Of a DNA stretch of 64,000 bases, positions 34,136 to 43,456 are shown one piece after another. The translations under genes and the position numbers were made by a program. The notes beneath the pieces were generated by a model. The model saw only the letters and a list, made by a program, of their open reading frames with translations. It was not told the DNA's origin and did not search any database. The first letter of the stretch is position 1. Each line of letters begins with the position of its first letter. This DNA comes from Hirudinaria manillensis (taxonomy: Eukaryota; Annelida; Clitellata; Hirudinida; Hirudinidae): the NCBI GenBank assembly GCA_034509925.1, contig CM067527.1, forward strand, positions 6,752,501 to 6,816,500, read 5' to 3'.

Positions 34136-34171
34136 CCCGCCAACATGTCACAAGCAAATCAATGAGGGAGT

Positions 34172-37100
34172 ATGGTTTGGCTTAAAATTTTCAACTTGGT
34201 TCTTGTTGCAATTTGTGCAGGATCAGGTGGGGTTTGGTTCGAAATTTACATAAAAATTAAACAATTAAAGCATTCATTTAATGTTAATATTTCATGATTT
34301 ACGGTTATAAATAGCCCTGTCACAAAATGCCTATAAATACGATTAAACATAAATTGTTTAATTTGATTTTTTAATATAAATGTTTTCTAGGTGCTTCACC
34401 GCGATTATTTTATGCTGTAGAAAATGGAAACACAATTGACATCTACAAAGCTGATCTCAATTTAAACAAACACCACAAACTTTTCATGATTCACAATGAC
34501 GGAAAAAAATTGGACAGCTTTTTCATCATTAAAAATAATACGGAAGAGGTATTGTACTACAGTCTCCAACATTCCACTGTTGTCGGATTCTTTAGAATTG
34601 GAAGTGGCATGATGGTGGAGAAGAATTTCGGAGATGGTAATTTGTTCAATATACGTTTTCAATTATTTTAAATGACTGATTAAAGTTTAAGAAAATTAAA
34701 CATTTAAATTGTGACAATAAAAATATTATGTAAAATTTGAAGTTTGTAACATAATCACATATGAACATTAAAGTAATTTAAACATGAACAAGGTCTACCC
34801 CTAAGAAAAGACTTCACATTCAAAAGAGGCCGGAAACAAATGTTATTTTAATGATTTATTTATTTATTTTATTTTTTATTTATTTATTTATTTCTCAACA
34901 AATTGAAGGGTCATCCAATGACCACTAACACAAATTTGAATAAGTACAGCAAATTGAGCGTAAATAAAGTGCAGAAGCAAGCTTAAATTGATAGGTATTT
35001 GTTGAAGTCAGTAGTCGAGATGCAGGATTTAAATCGGGATAAAGTTGAGGAGTTTATTATATCAAGGGGTAAGGAGTTCCAGGGCTTGATGATCCGGTTG
35101 GTGAAAAAGTTCTGCCTGTGACTGGTGAGACACTTCTCTTGGCGTAGACGAAGGGGATGACCACGGGTTCTGGAAGTTAGAAATGTAGGGAACTCTGGAA
35201 TCTTGCATATAGTATGGCCGTGGATTATTTTGTAGCATAGGCATAAGTCACAGATGAGGCGACGATGTTCGAGTGTTTTGAGTCCGAGTTGTTTTAGTCT
35301 GTTGGGGTAGGGCAGAGCTCTGAGACCAGGAATCATTCTTGTGAAATATTTTTGCACCTTTTCTATTTTAGTTTTAAGCTGTTTGGTGTGTGGGTTCCAT
35401 ATTGGGGAGCAGTATTCGAGAATCGGCCGGACGAAGGAGCAGTATGCTTTGGTTAAAATGTTTTTGTTCCTGGTGCGAAAGCATTTGGAAATCAAATGTA
35501 ACCTCACAAATGCTTTGTGGACAATATTGCTGATGTGTGCCTTGTAAGTAAGTTTGTCGTCGATGAGGACTCCGAGATCCCGGGTAGTTTCTAATAGAGG
35601 TACTGTTTGTGATGCAATTGTATAATGTCTAGGTGGAGTCCTGGTACGAGCTGACCTGACAGAGATTTGGATGCATTTCTCCAGAGCAAGCTGTAGTTGC
35701 CACCTGTTGCTCCATGACACCAACTTATTAATAGCAGACTGCAGGGAGGAACTTTGAGTGAGTGGTGATGCTGAGTACAGTTTGATATCGTCAGCAAATA
35801 GTTTTGATTTGACGTAGTTATCGTTAAGCGTATCGGTAACATCGTTAATGTATTGTTGTAACCCGGGGTCTGATGAATTAATTAACGTAAGGATATCTTT
35901 ATTGGATTTAACTAATGGCAAATACGGCTGGACGATTTGGTCGATTGCTTGTCCCGACGGAACTGCCTAATGACTCGAATCGCTAGATTCGACTTCGAAC
36001 TAAAAGATTCTGAATATTAACTAAGCTTAATTAATTAATTAATTAATTAATTAATTAATGTCAGGGATCCAACATTGCCCCCTCCTTAAATCTGTTCGTC
36101 CCGAACAGGCTGTTCTGTCTCGCCGTGGTATTTTGCTAATCGATTGCTGTGGACCACCTTCATTCTAGTCCTTGCTGATTTCTGTATGCGGTATACCACG
36201 TCGTTTATTTTCTTTATGATTCGGTATGGTCCTTCCCAATCTTTTTGTAACTTTGGCGACTTCCCTTTTTTTCGTTGGGGGTTGTATAGCCAGACTAGTT
36301 CATTTTCTTTAAAGCTTATATCATTGGCTTGCCTATCATATCTCGCTTTGGCTTGATCGCTATTAACACTAATATTTTTCCGGGCAACCTGGTGTGTATC
36401 GGCCAATGTATTTCTTAGGCTTGAAACGTAGTCACATGCCGACTTAGGTTCCTCTGCTCTTCCGAACATCATATCGGCAGGAAGACGAATCTCCCTCCCG
36501 AATGTCATTTTCGATGGACTGATTCCTGTCGTTTTATGCACGGCTGTCCGGTAGGCCATAAGGAAAAGTGGCAGGTATCTGTCCCAGTCATCTTGCTGTT
36601 CACTTACCATTTTTGACAAATACTGTTCCATGGTCCTGTTAAATCTCTCGACCATACCGTCCGATTGCGGATGCAATGCAGTGGTTCTTGTTTTATGTAT
36701 TCCAAGGTTTTCGCATAGCTCTTGAAATATTTTCGACTCGAAATTCCTTCCTTGGTCCGAATGTAACTCTAATGGCACCCCGAATCGACTAATCCAATTA
36801 TTTACGAGAGCATCAGCTACATTTTCCGCCTCCTGATTTGGCAGTGCAAACGCTTCGGTCCATTTGGTGAAGTAATCGCTGATCACTAATATGTACCGAT
36901 TTCCCTTCTTTGATGCAGGGAATGGTCCGGCAATATCCAAAGCTATTCTTTCAAAAGGTACTCCCACATTATAGGGTTGCATTAGTCCTTTAGTCTTCTT
37001 TTGAGGACCTCTACTGGTTGCGCAATTATTGCACTTTCTACACCACTCCTCAACGTCTTGTTTGTAGTGCAACCAGTAAAACCTCTCCCTCACCTTCCTG

Positions 37101-40100
37101 ATGGTTTTATTCACTCCTAGGTGTCCACCTGAGGTTCCGTTATGGAATTCTTGTAACACCTCAGAGACGCAAGATCTCGGAAGTACTATTTGAAGGTGAT
37201 AGTCGGTGCCATCCTCTGTTTCCCACTTCCTATGTAGGAGTCCATTACTAATTCTCAAGGAATCCCACTGTGCCCAATAGGACTTAGTAACTTCTCCGTG
37301 CTCCGCTATCTGTTGCCAATCTGGTTTCACCCCGGCCTCCATCCACTGTAGTATGGGTGCAAGTGCTTCGTCTCTTAATTGTAGATCTCGTAACCCGCTT
37401 TCTGTCCAGGGCTCGGGAGCCGTGATACGAATTTGTCGACATTCTTCGGTCTCCTGTTTTTTCTCTGCGTTGTTGCAGTGTCTGCAGTTAAGTTGACAAG
37501 GACGTCGTGATAGCGCATCAGCGTTGTTGTGTATTTGACCTCTCCTGTGTTCAATATTGAACTGAAAACCCTGTAGTCTTTCAATCCACCTCGCCATTTG
37601 ACCTTCTGGGTTTTTAAAGTTCAACAGCCACCTCAGAGAGGCGTGATCCGTTCTTAGCAAAAACGGCTGGCCCAGAAGATATTTCTGGAAGTGTTTCATG
37701 GATTCTACTGCTGCTAATAATTCTCTCCTGGTTACGCAATAGTTTCTTTCCGCTTTGGACAGTGAACGGCTATAAAATGCCAGAACTTTTTCCTCGTTTC
37801 CAACCTGCTGGGAAAGAACTGCCCCGATTCCACAGTTACTGGCATCTGTATCGAGGATAAAAGGTAATCCGGGAATAGGATATGCCAGGATCGGTGCCGT
37901 TGTCATAGCTTCTTTCAGTTTATCAAATGCTTTCTCACAGCTGTCGTTCCAGATAAATGGCTTGCCTTTTACAGTAAGCTCATGAAGGTTTTTTGCGATG
38001 TTTGAAAAGTTGGCAATAAATCGTCTGTAATAGGTACAAAGTCCTAAGAAGCTTTGAAGTTCTTGGATATTTTTGGGTACAGGCCAATTTTTTACTACCT
38101 CGACTTTATCTGGATCTGTACTAACACCTTCAGAAGACACGATATGGCCAAGGTATTTGACTTCTTTTTTAAAGAGTGAGCATTTCTTTGGACTCAGTTT
38201 CATGCCTGCCTCTCTAATCCTACTAAACACTTCTCGGAGGTTGTCTAAATGTTCTCCAAATGTTTTTCCGACAACAATTATGTCATCCAAATATACCAGG
38301 CATACATTCCAGTTGAGTCCCCTTAGTATGTGTTCCATTAATCTTTCAAACGTCGCGGGGGCATTGCATAGCCCGAACGGCATGACAGTGAATTGCCATA
38401 ATCCTTCACCTGTCGAGAAGGCCGTTTTTTCTCTATCGTCAGGATGTAACTCCACTTGCCAGTAACCACTTTTGAGATCTAACGTGGAAAAAATTTTGAT
38501 CCCGAGAGAGTGTCTAAAGTATCATCGATTCTAGGTAAGGGGTAGCTGTCCTTAAGTGTCATTTCGTTCAGCTTTCTATAGTCGACACAAAAACGAAGTG
38601 ATCCATCTTTCTTCTTAACGAGTACCACTGGTGAGCTCCAGGGGCTATTTGACGGTTCAATAACCCCCTGGTCTTGCATTTCTTTTATCATTTCCTTGGC
38701 GTTTGCTCTTGTAGCTAAAGGAAGTGGACGGGGGTTTTGTCGAATGGGTTTAGCACCGGCCGTATTTATTTGATGTTGCACGAGGTTAGTTCTACCCAAA
38801 GGGCTGTCTTGTTCAGCCATTATATCCTGAAATTCGCTAAGCAGCTTTTCCGCTTGTTGATAATCTTCTTTTTGTAGGATTTTGTTTAAGTCTTTCAGGA
38901 GATTGTCCATCAATGGTTTAGGCATGGTATCCCTTTTGATATGCTTATTTCCACTTCCATCTAATGTTAATATGCGTTCTAGGTTCCTGCAAAGTGCGAC
39001 AGGTGTTCCTGCTTTGATCTGTTGTTCCTGGTCAGATAGATTCATTACTCTCAGTGGAACTCTGCCGGTGTTTAGCCTGACTAGTGCTCGTCCTATTAGT
39101 AGTCCTTGGCCAATGCCCGATTGATCTTCGACTGCTCCTATACCAAATTTTGTGTGGTCGCCCTCTAGCCCGCCCCAAATTAAACTTTCCGACTGTGCTG
39201 GGATGGTCTCGTCCTGCAATACTTTTACAAATGTGTCTTTAATTTCTGTACCCCCGTAATTTAAAGGAATCTCCATCGTTCCTTGTTGAAGGGTACCGCC
39301 CTTCATGTCAATGGAAATTCCATAGCGTCGCATGAAATCCAATCCCAGTATACATTCATCTGTTATATTGGCTATCATAAATTCCTGTTCGAATGACTTG
39401 CCTCCTAAATCCACTGTAATAGTTGTGGTTCCTTGAACTGGCACTAATTCTCCGGTGGCTGTTTTTAGCTTGTAGTTGTTGGTCGTTACTTTACTGTTTC
39501 CTGCCAACTTTGGTTGGACAATAGATGTAGATGCCCCTGTGTCTATTACAAGATTATATTCCTTCCCTCCAATTTTTCCTTTAACCTCTAGTGATGATCC
39601 TTTTCCCAATGCCGTAACGTGAAAGACGAGTGGGGCATTTCGAGTTTGCTGAAACGATCTTTGCCCCTTAAAATCAGAAGCTTCAGGTTTTTCTGATTTA
39701 TAGGGCTCTCTCCAGTACTGCTGTTTTTTGGAGAAGGTCGTTCTACATTCTCGGGCTAAATGGCCTGGCTTGTTACACCTGAAGCACCTTGGTCTTCTAT
39801 CTATTTCCTGGAATCTTAAGTTTCTTGGGACTTGCTGAAGTCATTGATTTGTCGGGCTATTTTTTTAATCATCTCTCTGTCTTTGTCATTATCTTTATCT
39901 TTCTCCTTGCCTCTGTTTTCCTGAGCTTCAATTTTCTTTACATTCAAGCTTTTTTGGATTGAGGCTCTTGCCGCTTCTATGGAGATTGCAAACGCCAATG
40001 CTTCATGGCTGGCCTTTATTCCATGAATTTTTAGTGCCATTTTGGTTTCCGCATCCCTTATCCCATCAACGAAGGCGTCAGTTACAATGTTTTCAATGAA

Positions 40101-43100
40101 ATCTGTTGACTGTCCTGGATGGGCTAAGTATGCGAGCCTTCTGACATCAGCCTCTAATTCTTGGAGTGATTCGCCCTGTTTTTGCGTACGGTTTTTTAAT
40201 TCGTTTTTATGTACTTCCAGCATGTGGCCATTCCCAAATCTTCTTTCCATTGCTTCTGCTATTTCGGAATAGGCTTTACAATGTAACATTGTTTGTAAAA
40301 GCTCGGCTGCTCTCCCTCGCAGTACCATAATCAGCTCTGTTGCCTTTTCTTCCTCAGTCCATCTGTTACTTACGGCGGCAGTTTCAAACTGATGTCTAAA
40401 CACGGCCCATGGCCCTTGTCCATCGAACAGTGGTGGTTTTACCGTTTTCTCTCTTACGCACGTTTCTAATTTCGGTTCGTTGTACTTTTTAAATTTCTCT
40501 CTTTCTTTTCTCTGTTCTTCTTTTAGTGCATCTATTTCTGCTCTGACCTGTTTTCTTAAGTCGGCCATCTCCTGTTCCGTGTGTGATATGAGGTTGGCTA
40601 CGTCAGTTTTTACCTCTTCCCGTAGGACATCCATGGCTACCTGGAAGTTGGCTATATCGGATTTCACATCTGACCGCAAAGCATCAATGCTGCAAATCAT
40701 ATCTGACCGTAAAACATGATTGTCTGACCGCAAAGCATCATTGTCGGATTTCATATCTGACCGCAAAGCATCCAGGGCATTATTGTTGGCTTCTATAGCA
40801 GTCTGAAGGGCTTCCCATTGTTTTTCTTTTTGAACCCCAAATTCATACTCCGACGGATCGTGATTATTTTCCAAAAGCCATTCCTCGAGCCGTCCTTGTA
40901 GTTCGGCTTTTAGGCCAGTTGCGTCCAGGCCTCGATTCTTTAGTTCTCGTCTCAAATCGGGAACGCGCAAATCGTCCAGTATTTTAGGTCCCATTTCTGT
41001 CGTCAAAAACTCGCTGTCTTTACCTTTAGTGAATCGATATCTCTTTACGACGTTAAATCCCACTCCTGACACCAATGTTGTAACCCGGGGTCTGATGAAT
41101 TAATTAACGTAAGGATATCTTTATTGGATTTAACTAATGGCAAATACGGCTGGACGATTTGGTCGATTGCTTGTCCCGACGGAACTGCCTAATGACTCGA
41201 ATCGCTAGATTCGACTTCGAACTAAAAGATTCTGAATATTAACTAAACTTTAATTAATTAATTATTTAATTAATTAATTAATGTCAGGGATCCAACAGTA
41301 TATAAGGAAAAGTGTAGGTCCAAGCACACTCCCCTGAGGCACGCCACTAATCACGTCCATTTCATTGGAAAGGTGGCCATTAATTTTTACTGCCTGGGTT
41401 CGGTTGGATAAGAAAGCTTCAAGCCATAAAAGTAGATTGCCTGAGATGCCATAGGCCTGAAGTTTAGATAGTAGCTTTAGGTGAGACACCGAGTCGAAGG
41501 CTTTTCTAAAGTCAAAGTATATTATGTCTGTTCCCTGGTTCATTGATGCCGACCAATCATATGTACATTCAATCAGGTTGGAGCACGTATTTTTCTAAAG
41601 TCAAAGTATATTATGTCTGTTCCCTGGTTCATTGATGCCGACCAATCATATGTACATTCAATCAGGTTGGAGCACGTAGATCTGGAATTTAAAAAGCCAT
41701 GCTGTTCAGGTGATATGAGGTTGTTAGCTTGAAGGTAGTTTAAGATGTCTTTGTTGATCATCCGTTCCATTGCTCGACAGCAGGAGGATGTGAGCGATAT
41801 TGGTCGGTAGTTACCAGGATCAGAAGTGGCCCCTTTTTTGTGTACGGGGGTTACATGGGCAGATCTCCAATCAAGGGGTAATTCGTGCATATTGAAGGAG
41901 AAGTTGAAGATATGGGAGAGTGGCAAACAGAGACCAGCAGCGCAGTTTCTGAGGAGAGTGTTAGTGATTCCATCCGGACCAGATGAGAGGGACGGTTTGA
42001 GCTTGCGGAGTGTCTGGTATGTGCGATCAGGAGTGAACATTAATTGATCAATTTTTTTGCTGGTGCGTGGAGACATAGCATGGCATATATATCATTTATA
42101 ATTCTTTATTACCATATTTTCTTTATATATTACCATATTTTATTTTAATGATTTATAATTCTTTATTACTATATTTTCACCATTTTTCACCATCACCATA
42201 TTTGAATATATTTGAATATAACGTTTTGATGCTTGAATATTTTTGTTTCAATATCGTGAATGTCATTTGAATTTCAATAATGAAATTGTTTTAAGCTTTA
42301 AATTGTGATTATTTATATTTAGACATTCAAGAGGTTATTATGACTTATCCTGATTTAATTTCTACTAAAAATATTAATTTTGTAAATATTTATTTACCAG
42401 CTTCTTGGAAAGGAATATATCTCGGACCCAGTAGCGATGGAAAATTATATTTTTATTTCCCAGACGATAAAAAGATTCGCCTTTATGACCTTCGCGATGG
42501 AAAGACTAGTGCTGAAAAACGAAAAATGGTAAAAGAAATGGATGGCGTGGTAGATCATAGCAAAACAATGCATTGCTTTGCCAGAGACCCCCGAAACGAG
42601 TTGGTAATTTCTGTCATAACATATGTATCATTATCATTAAAGTTACTGATTATTTTCTGGCTAATTTAATTTAAAGTAAGAATACGCTCGACTTCATACT
42701 TCTTCAATTTTCTTAACTTGCGACTACAGGCAAATTTTTTTTGTGGAGTGTTCTAAGTCGAGCCAGTCTGGAAAATTTTTTGACATGAAGGAGGGGAAGA
42801 TATTGGAGGAATATACTCAATCTGTTCCCATCTGCTTTGACAAATGCGAAATAACACCAGATGGTCAGAATTTTGGCAGCCGAAAGCTCAGTTTTTAGAT
42901 ATTAAATAAAAATGTAGATAACTTTAAAATTGCTAATAATAAAGTAACATAAATTTTTTTAAAACACGCATATTATTTTTATTTAGAGATTTGATTCAAG
43001 CCCTATGATTGGGATTTGAGATGAAATTTTATTGAATAATGCCATTGTTATTGAATTTTAACTTTGAATCATCAGGACAAAATACATTCGGTGTCAAGGG

Positions 43101-43456
43101 TAATGGATCTTATTTCAATGCAAAGAAAACCGCTGGATTTCTGATTTATTATAACTTCGGGAAAGATGACGTTACTAACGTTGCAATAGGAAACAATGAG
43201 ATATTCTACACCACGAACGAGAATGGGTAGACAATTCCAATTAGATATTTATTGCTAAAATATAATTTAATTTAAAAACAACTGACTTGACGGCAACACT
43301 TTTATAAGTAACAAGAAGATATGTTCAATGTATCAATATCATATTAACCTTAATGTCTACAGAAAAATATTCAAAGTGGAAAATATTGAACAAGGAAAAG
43401 TTAATAAAAAGTCGTACAACATTCAAGGAAAAGTAATAGATCTCTTCGTGTTCTGA
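34172..43456 (+). CDS. secreted-family cluster gene 2, one module, split by nested transposons
   Basis: Model: join(34172..34226, 34391..34636, 42401..42599, 42730..42863, 43076..43226, 43363..43456), 292 aa. Exon 1 is a signal peptide (MVWLKIFNLVLVAICAGS). Exons 1, 2 and 4 have the same lengths as in gene 1 (55, 246, 134 nt). Exon 3 is 21 nt longer. Motifs: F-Y-A-V-E (exon 2), Y-F-Y-F-P-D-D-K-K-I-R-L-Y-D (exon 3), V-E-C-S and C-F-D-K (exon 4, where the usual T-W is lost), and G-N-N-E-I-F-Y-T-T (exon 5). Exon 6 ends in an in-frame TGA, so the protein stops after one module. Intron 2 is 7.8 kb because a LINE, itself carrying a Gypsy element, sits in it. The reading frame is otherwise intact. 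Whether the intron still splices is unknown. Confidence 0.7.
34843..34859. repeat. left copy of candidate 17-bp LINE target-site duplication
   Basis: TTATTTTAATGATTTAT here is identical to 42140-42156 on the other side of the LINE. The sequence is AT-rich and the right copy lies in a local duplication, so chance similarity is not excluded. Confidence 0.5.
34860..35853 (-). mobile_element. LINE (CR1/Jockey-like), 3' half: C-terminal reverse transcriptase, 3' UTR and tail
   Basis: The minus-strand frame 34983-35853 encodes the C-terminal half of a non-LTR reverse transcriptase: the F-A-D-D catalytic box, a T-R-D-L-G-V-L-I-D motif and the W-N-S-L-P tail. The 3' end is a (TAAA)n-type tract (about 34860-34895 in plus coordinates) in place of a poly(A) tail. 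The coding frame is broken at 35853 by the Gypsy insertion; its N-terminal half resumes at 41302. No endonuclease domain is present because the copy is truncated at its 5' end. Confidence 0.85.
35854..36074 (-). repeat. Gypsy 3' LTR
   Basis: On minus it starts TGTTGGATCCCTGACATT and ends TACAACA, with an AATAAA poly(A) signal in the distal part. Includes an (AATT)n tract that differs slightly from the other LTR. Confidence 0.95.
36075..36090 (-). other. polypurine tract of the Gypsy element
   Basis: On minus, AAGGAGGGGGCAA lies immediately before the 3' LTR, the usual site of plus-strand DNA priming. Confidence 0.7.
36086..38487 (-). pseudogene. Gypsy pol, downstream frame: RT C-terminus, RNase H, integrase
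   Basis: Open frame of about 790 codons. Reverse transcriptase Y-L-D-D box near residue 55 counted from 38455. RNase H starts near 200 (L-D-T-D-A-S). The integrase HHCC zinc region is near 455-495 (H-L-G-V-N ... C-R-K-C-N-N-C). The DDE core follows with L-D-I-A-G-P, H-S-D-Q-G-R and M-V-E-R-F-N. It ends just before the polypurine tract, with no env. The frame is separated from the upstream pol frame by a one-base length change in an A6 run (38488-38493), inside the RT palm, so this copy should not make a full polyprotein unless the change is a sequencing error. Confidence 0.9.
38479..39840 (-). pseudogene. Gypsy pol, upstream frame: CCHC knuckle, protease, RT N-terminus
   Basis: Open from 39840. 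A zinc knuckle C-x2-C-x4-H-x4-C (C-F-R-C ... G-H-L-A-R-E-C) lies at about 39742-39790. An aspartic protease D-T-G-A-S-T-S motif lies near 39520-39545. The start of reverse transcriptase (V-K-K-K-D-G-S-L-R-F-C-V-D-Y-R-K-L-N) comes next, and the frame stops at 38479 after the homopolymer break. It overlaps the gag stop by 25 nt in the -1 frame, so gag-pol would need -1 frameshifting; I found no canonical slippery heptamer in the overlap. Confidence 0.88.
39816..40994 (-). CDS. Gypsy gag with N-terminal SAP domain
   Basis: 392 aa from the ATG at 40994 (M-G-P-K-I-L-D-D). A SAP-type DNA-binding motif follows at once (L-R-V-P-D-L-R-R-E-L ... L-K-A-E-L-Q-G-R-L). Then comes a Lys/Glu-rich coiled coil with tandem A-L-R-S-D repeats, and a retroviral-type gag core (W-A-V-F-R-H-Q-F-E, then E-S-L-Q-E-L). 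The zinc knuckle is not in this frame but in the pol frame. The frame is open upstream into the primer site but without an ATG. Confidence 0.85.
   Translation of the reverse strand: MGPKILDDLRVPDLRRELKNRGLDATGLKAELQGRLEEWLLENNHDPSEYEFGVQKEKQWEALQTAIEANNNALDALRSDMKSDNDALRSDNHVLRSDMICSIDALRSDVKSDIANFQVAMDVLREEVKTDVANLISHTEQEMADLRKQVRAEIDALKEEQRKEREKFKKYNEPKLETCVREKTVKPPLFDGQGPWAVFRHQFETAAVSNRWTEEEKATELIMVLRGRAAELLQTMLHCKAYSEIAEAMERRFGNGHMLEVHKNELKNRTQKQGESLQELEADVRRLAYLAHPGQSTDFIENIVTDAFVDGIRDAETKMALKIHGIKASHEALAFAISIEAARASIQKSLNVKKIEAQENRGKEKDKDNDKDREMIKKIARQINDFSKSQET
41057..41074 (-). other. primer binding site, tRNA-Leu type
   Basis: On minus, TGGTGTCAGGAGTGGGAT begins one nucleotide after the 5' LTR. 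It matches the complement of a tRNA-Leu 3' end (...TCCTGACACCA), by recollection of tRNA-Leu acceptor sequences. Confidence 0.8.
41076..41297 (-). repeat. Gypsy 5' LTR
   Basis: 222 bp, TG...CA ends on minus, near-identical to 35854-36074. Confidence 0.95.
41302..42139 (-). mobile_element. LINE (CR1/Jockey-like), 5' part: N-terminal reverse transcriptase
   Basis: Minus frames up to 42076 encode S-S-G-P-D-G-I, N-Y-R-P-I-S-L-T-S, F-D-F-R-K-A-F-D-S-V and V-P-Q-G-S-V-L-G-P, continuous in order with the half at 34983-35853. A tandem duplication at 41502-41678 breaks the frame. No endonuclease region, so the copy is 5'-truncated. The exact 5' end is between 42076 and 42139. Confidence 0.85.
41502..41678. 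repeat. 88-bp direct tandem duplication inside the LINE
   Basis: 41502-41589 and 41591-41678 read as the same 88 bases, separated by one extra T. The 89-bp period shifts the reverse transcriptase frame. Confidence 0.9.
42140..42156. repeat. right copy of candidate 17-bp LINE target-site duplication
   Basis: Identical to 34843-34859. Confidence 0.5.

Larger units (their letters stand above)
35854..41297 (-). mobile_element. Gypsy-type (Ty3) LTR retrotransposon, 5.4 kb, nested in the LINE
   Basis: Bounded by LTRs of 221 and 222 bp and a 4-bp target duplication GTAT (35850-35853 and 41298-41301). Read on minus: 5' LTR, tRNA-Leu-type primer site, gag with SAP domain, a CCHC knuckle, protease, reverse transcriptase, RNase H, integrase, purine-rich tract, 3' LTR. 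There is no env gene. The LTRs differ only in the TTAA-rich tract and its flank, so insertion is recent. Pol carries one frameshift. Confidence 0.93.

Noticed and set aside
35591..35842. Alternative minus-strand frame inside the LINE
   Set aside because: Shadow of the reverse transcriptase frame.
38073..38465. 130-codon plus-strand frame inside Gypsy pol
   Set aside because: Antisense shadow of reverse transcriptase.
35854..41297. An endogenous retrovirus with envelope
   Set aside because: No env frame exists between integrase and the 3' LTR; it is a Gypsy-type retrotransposon.
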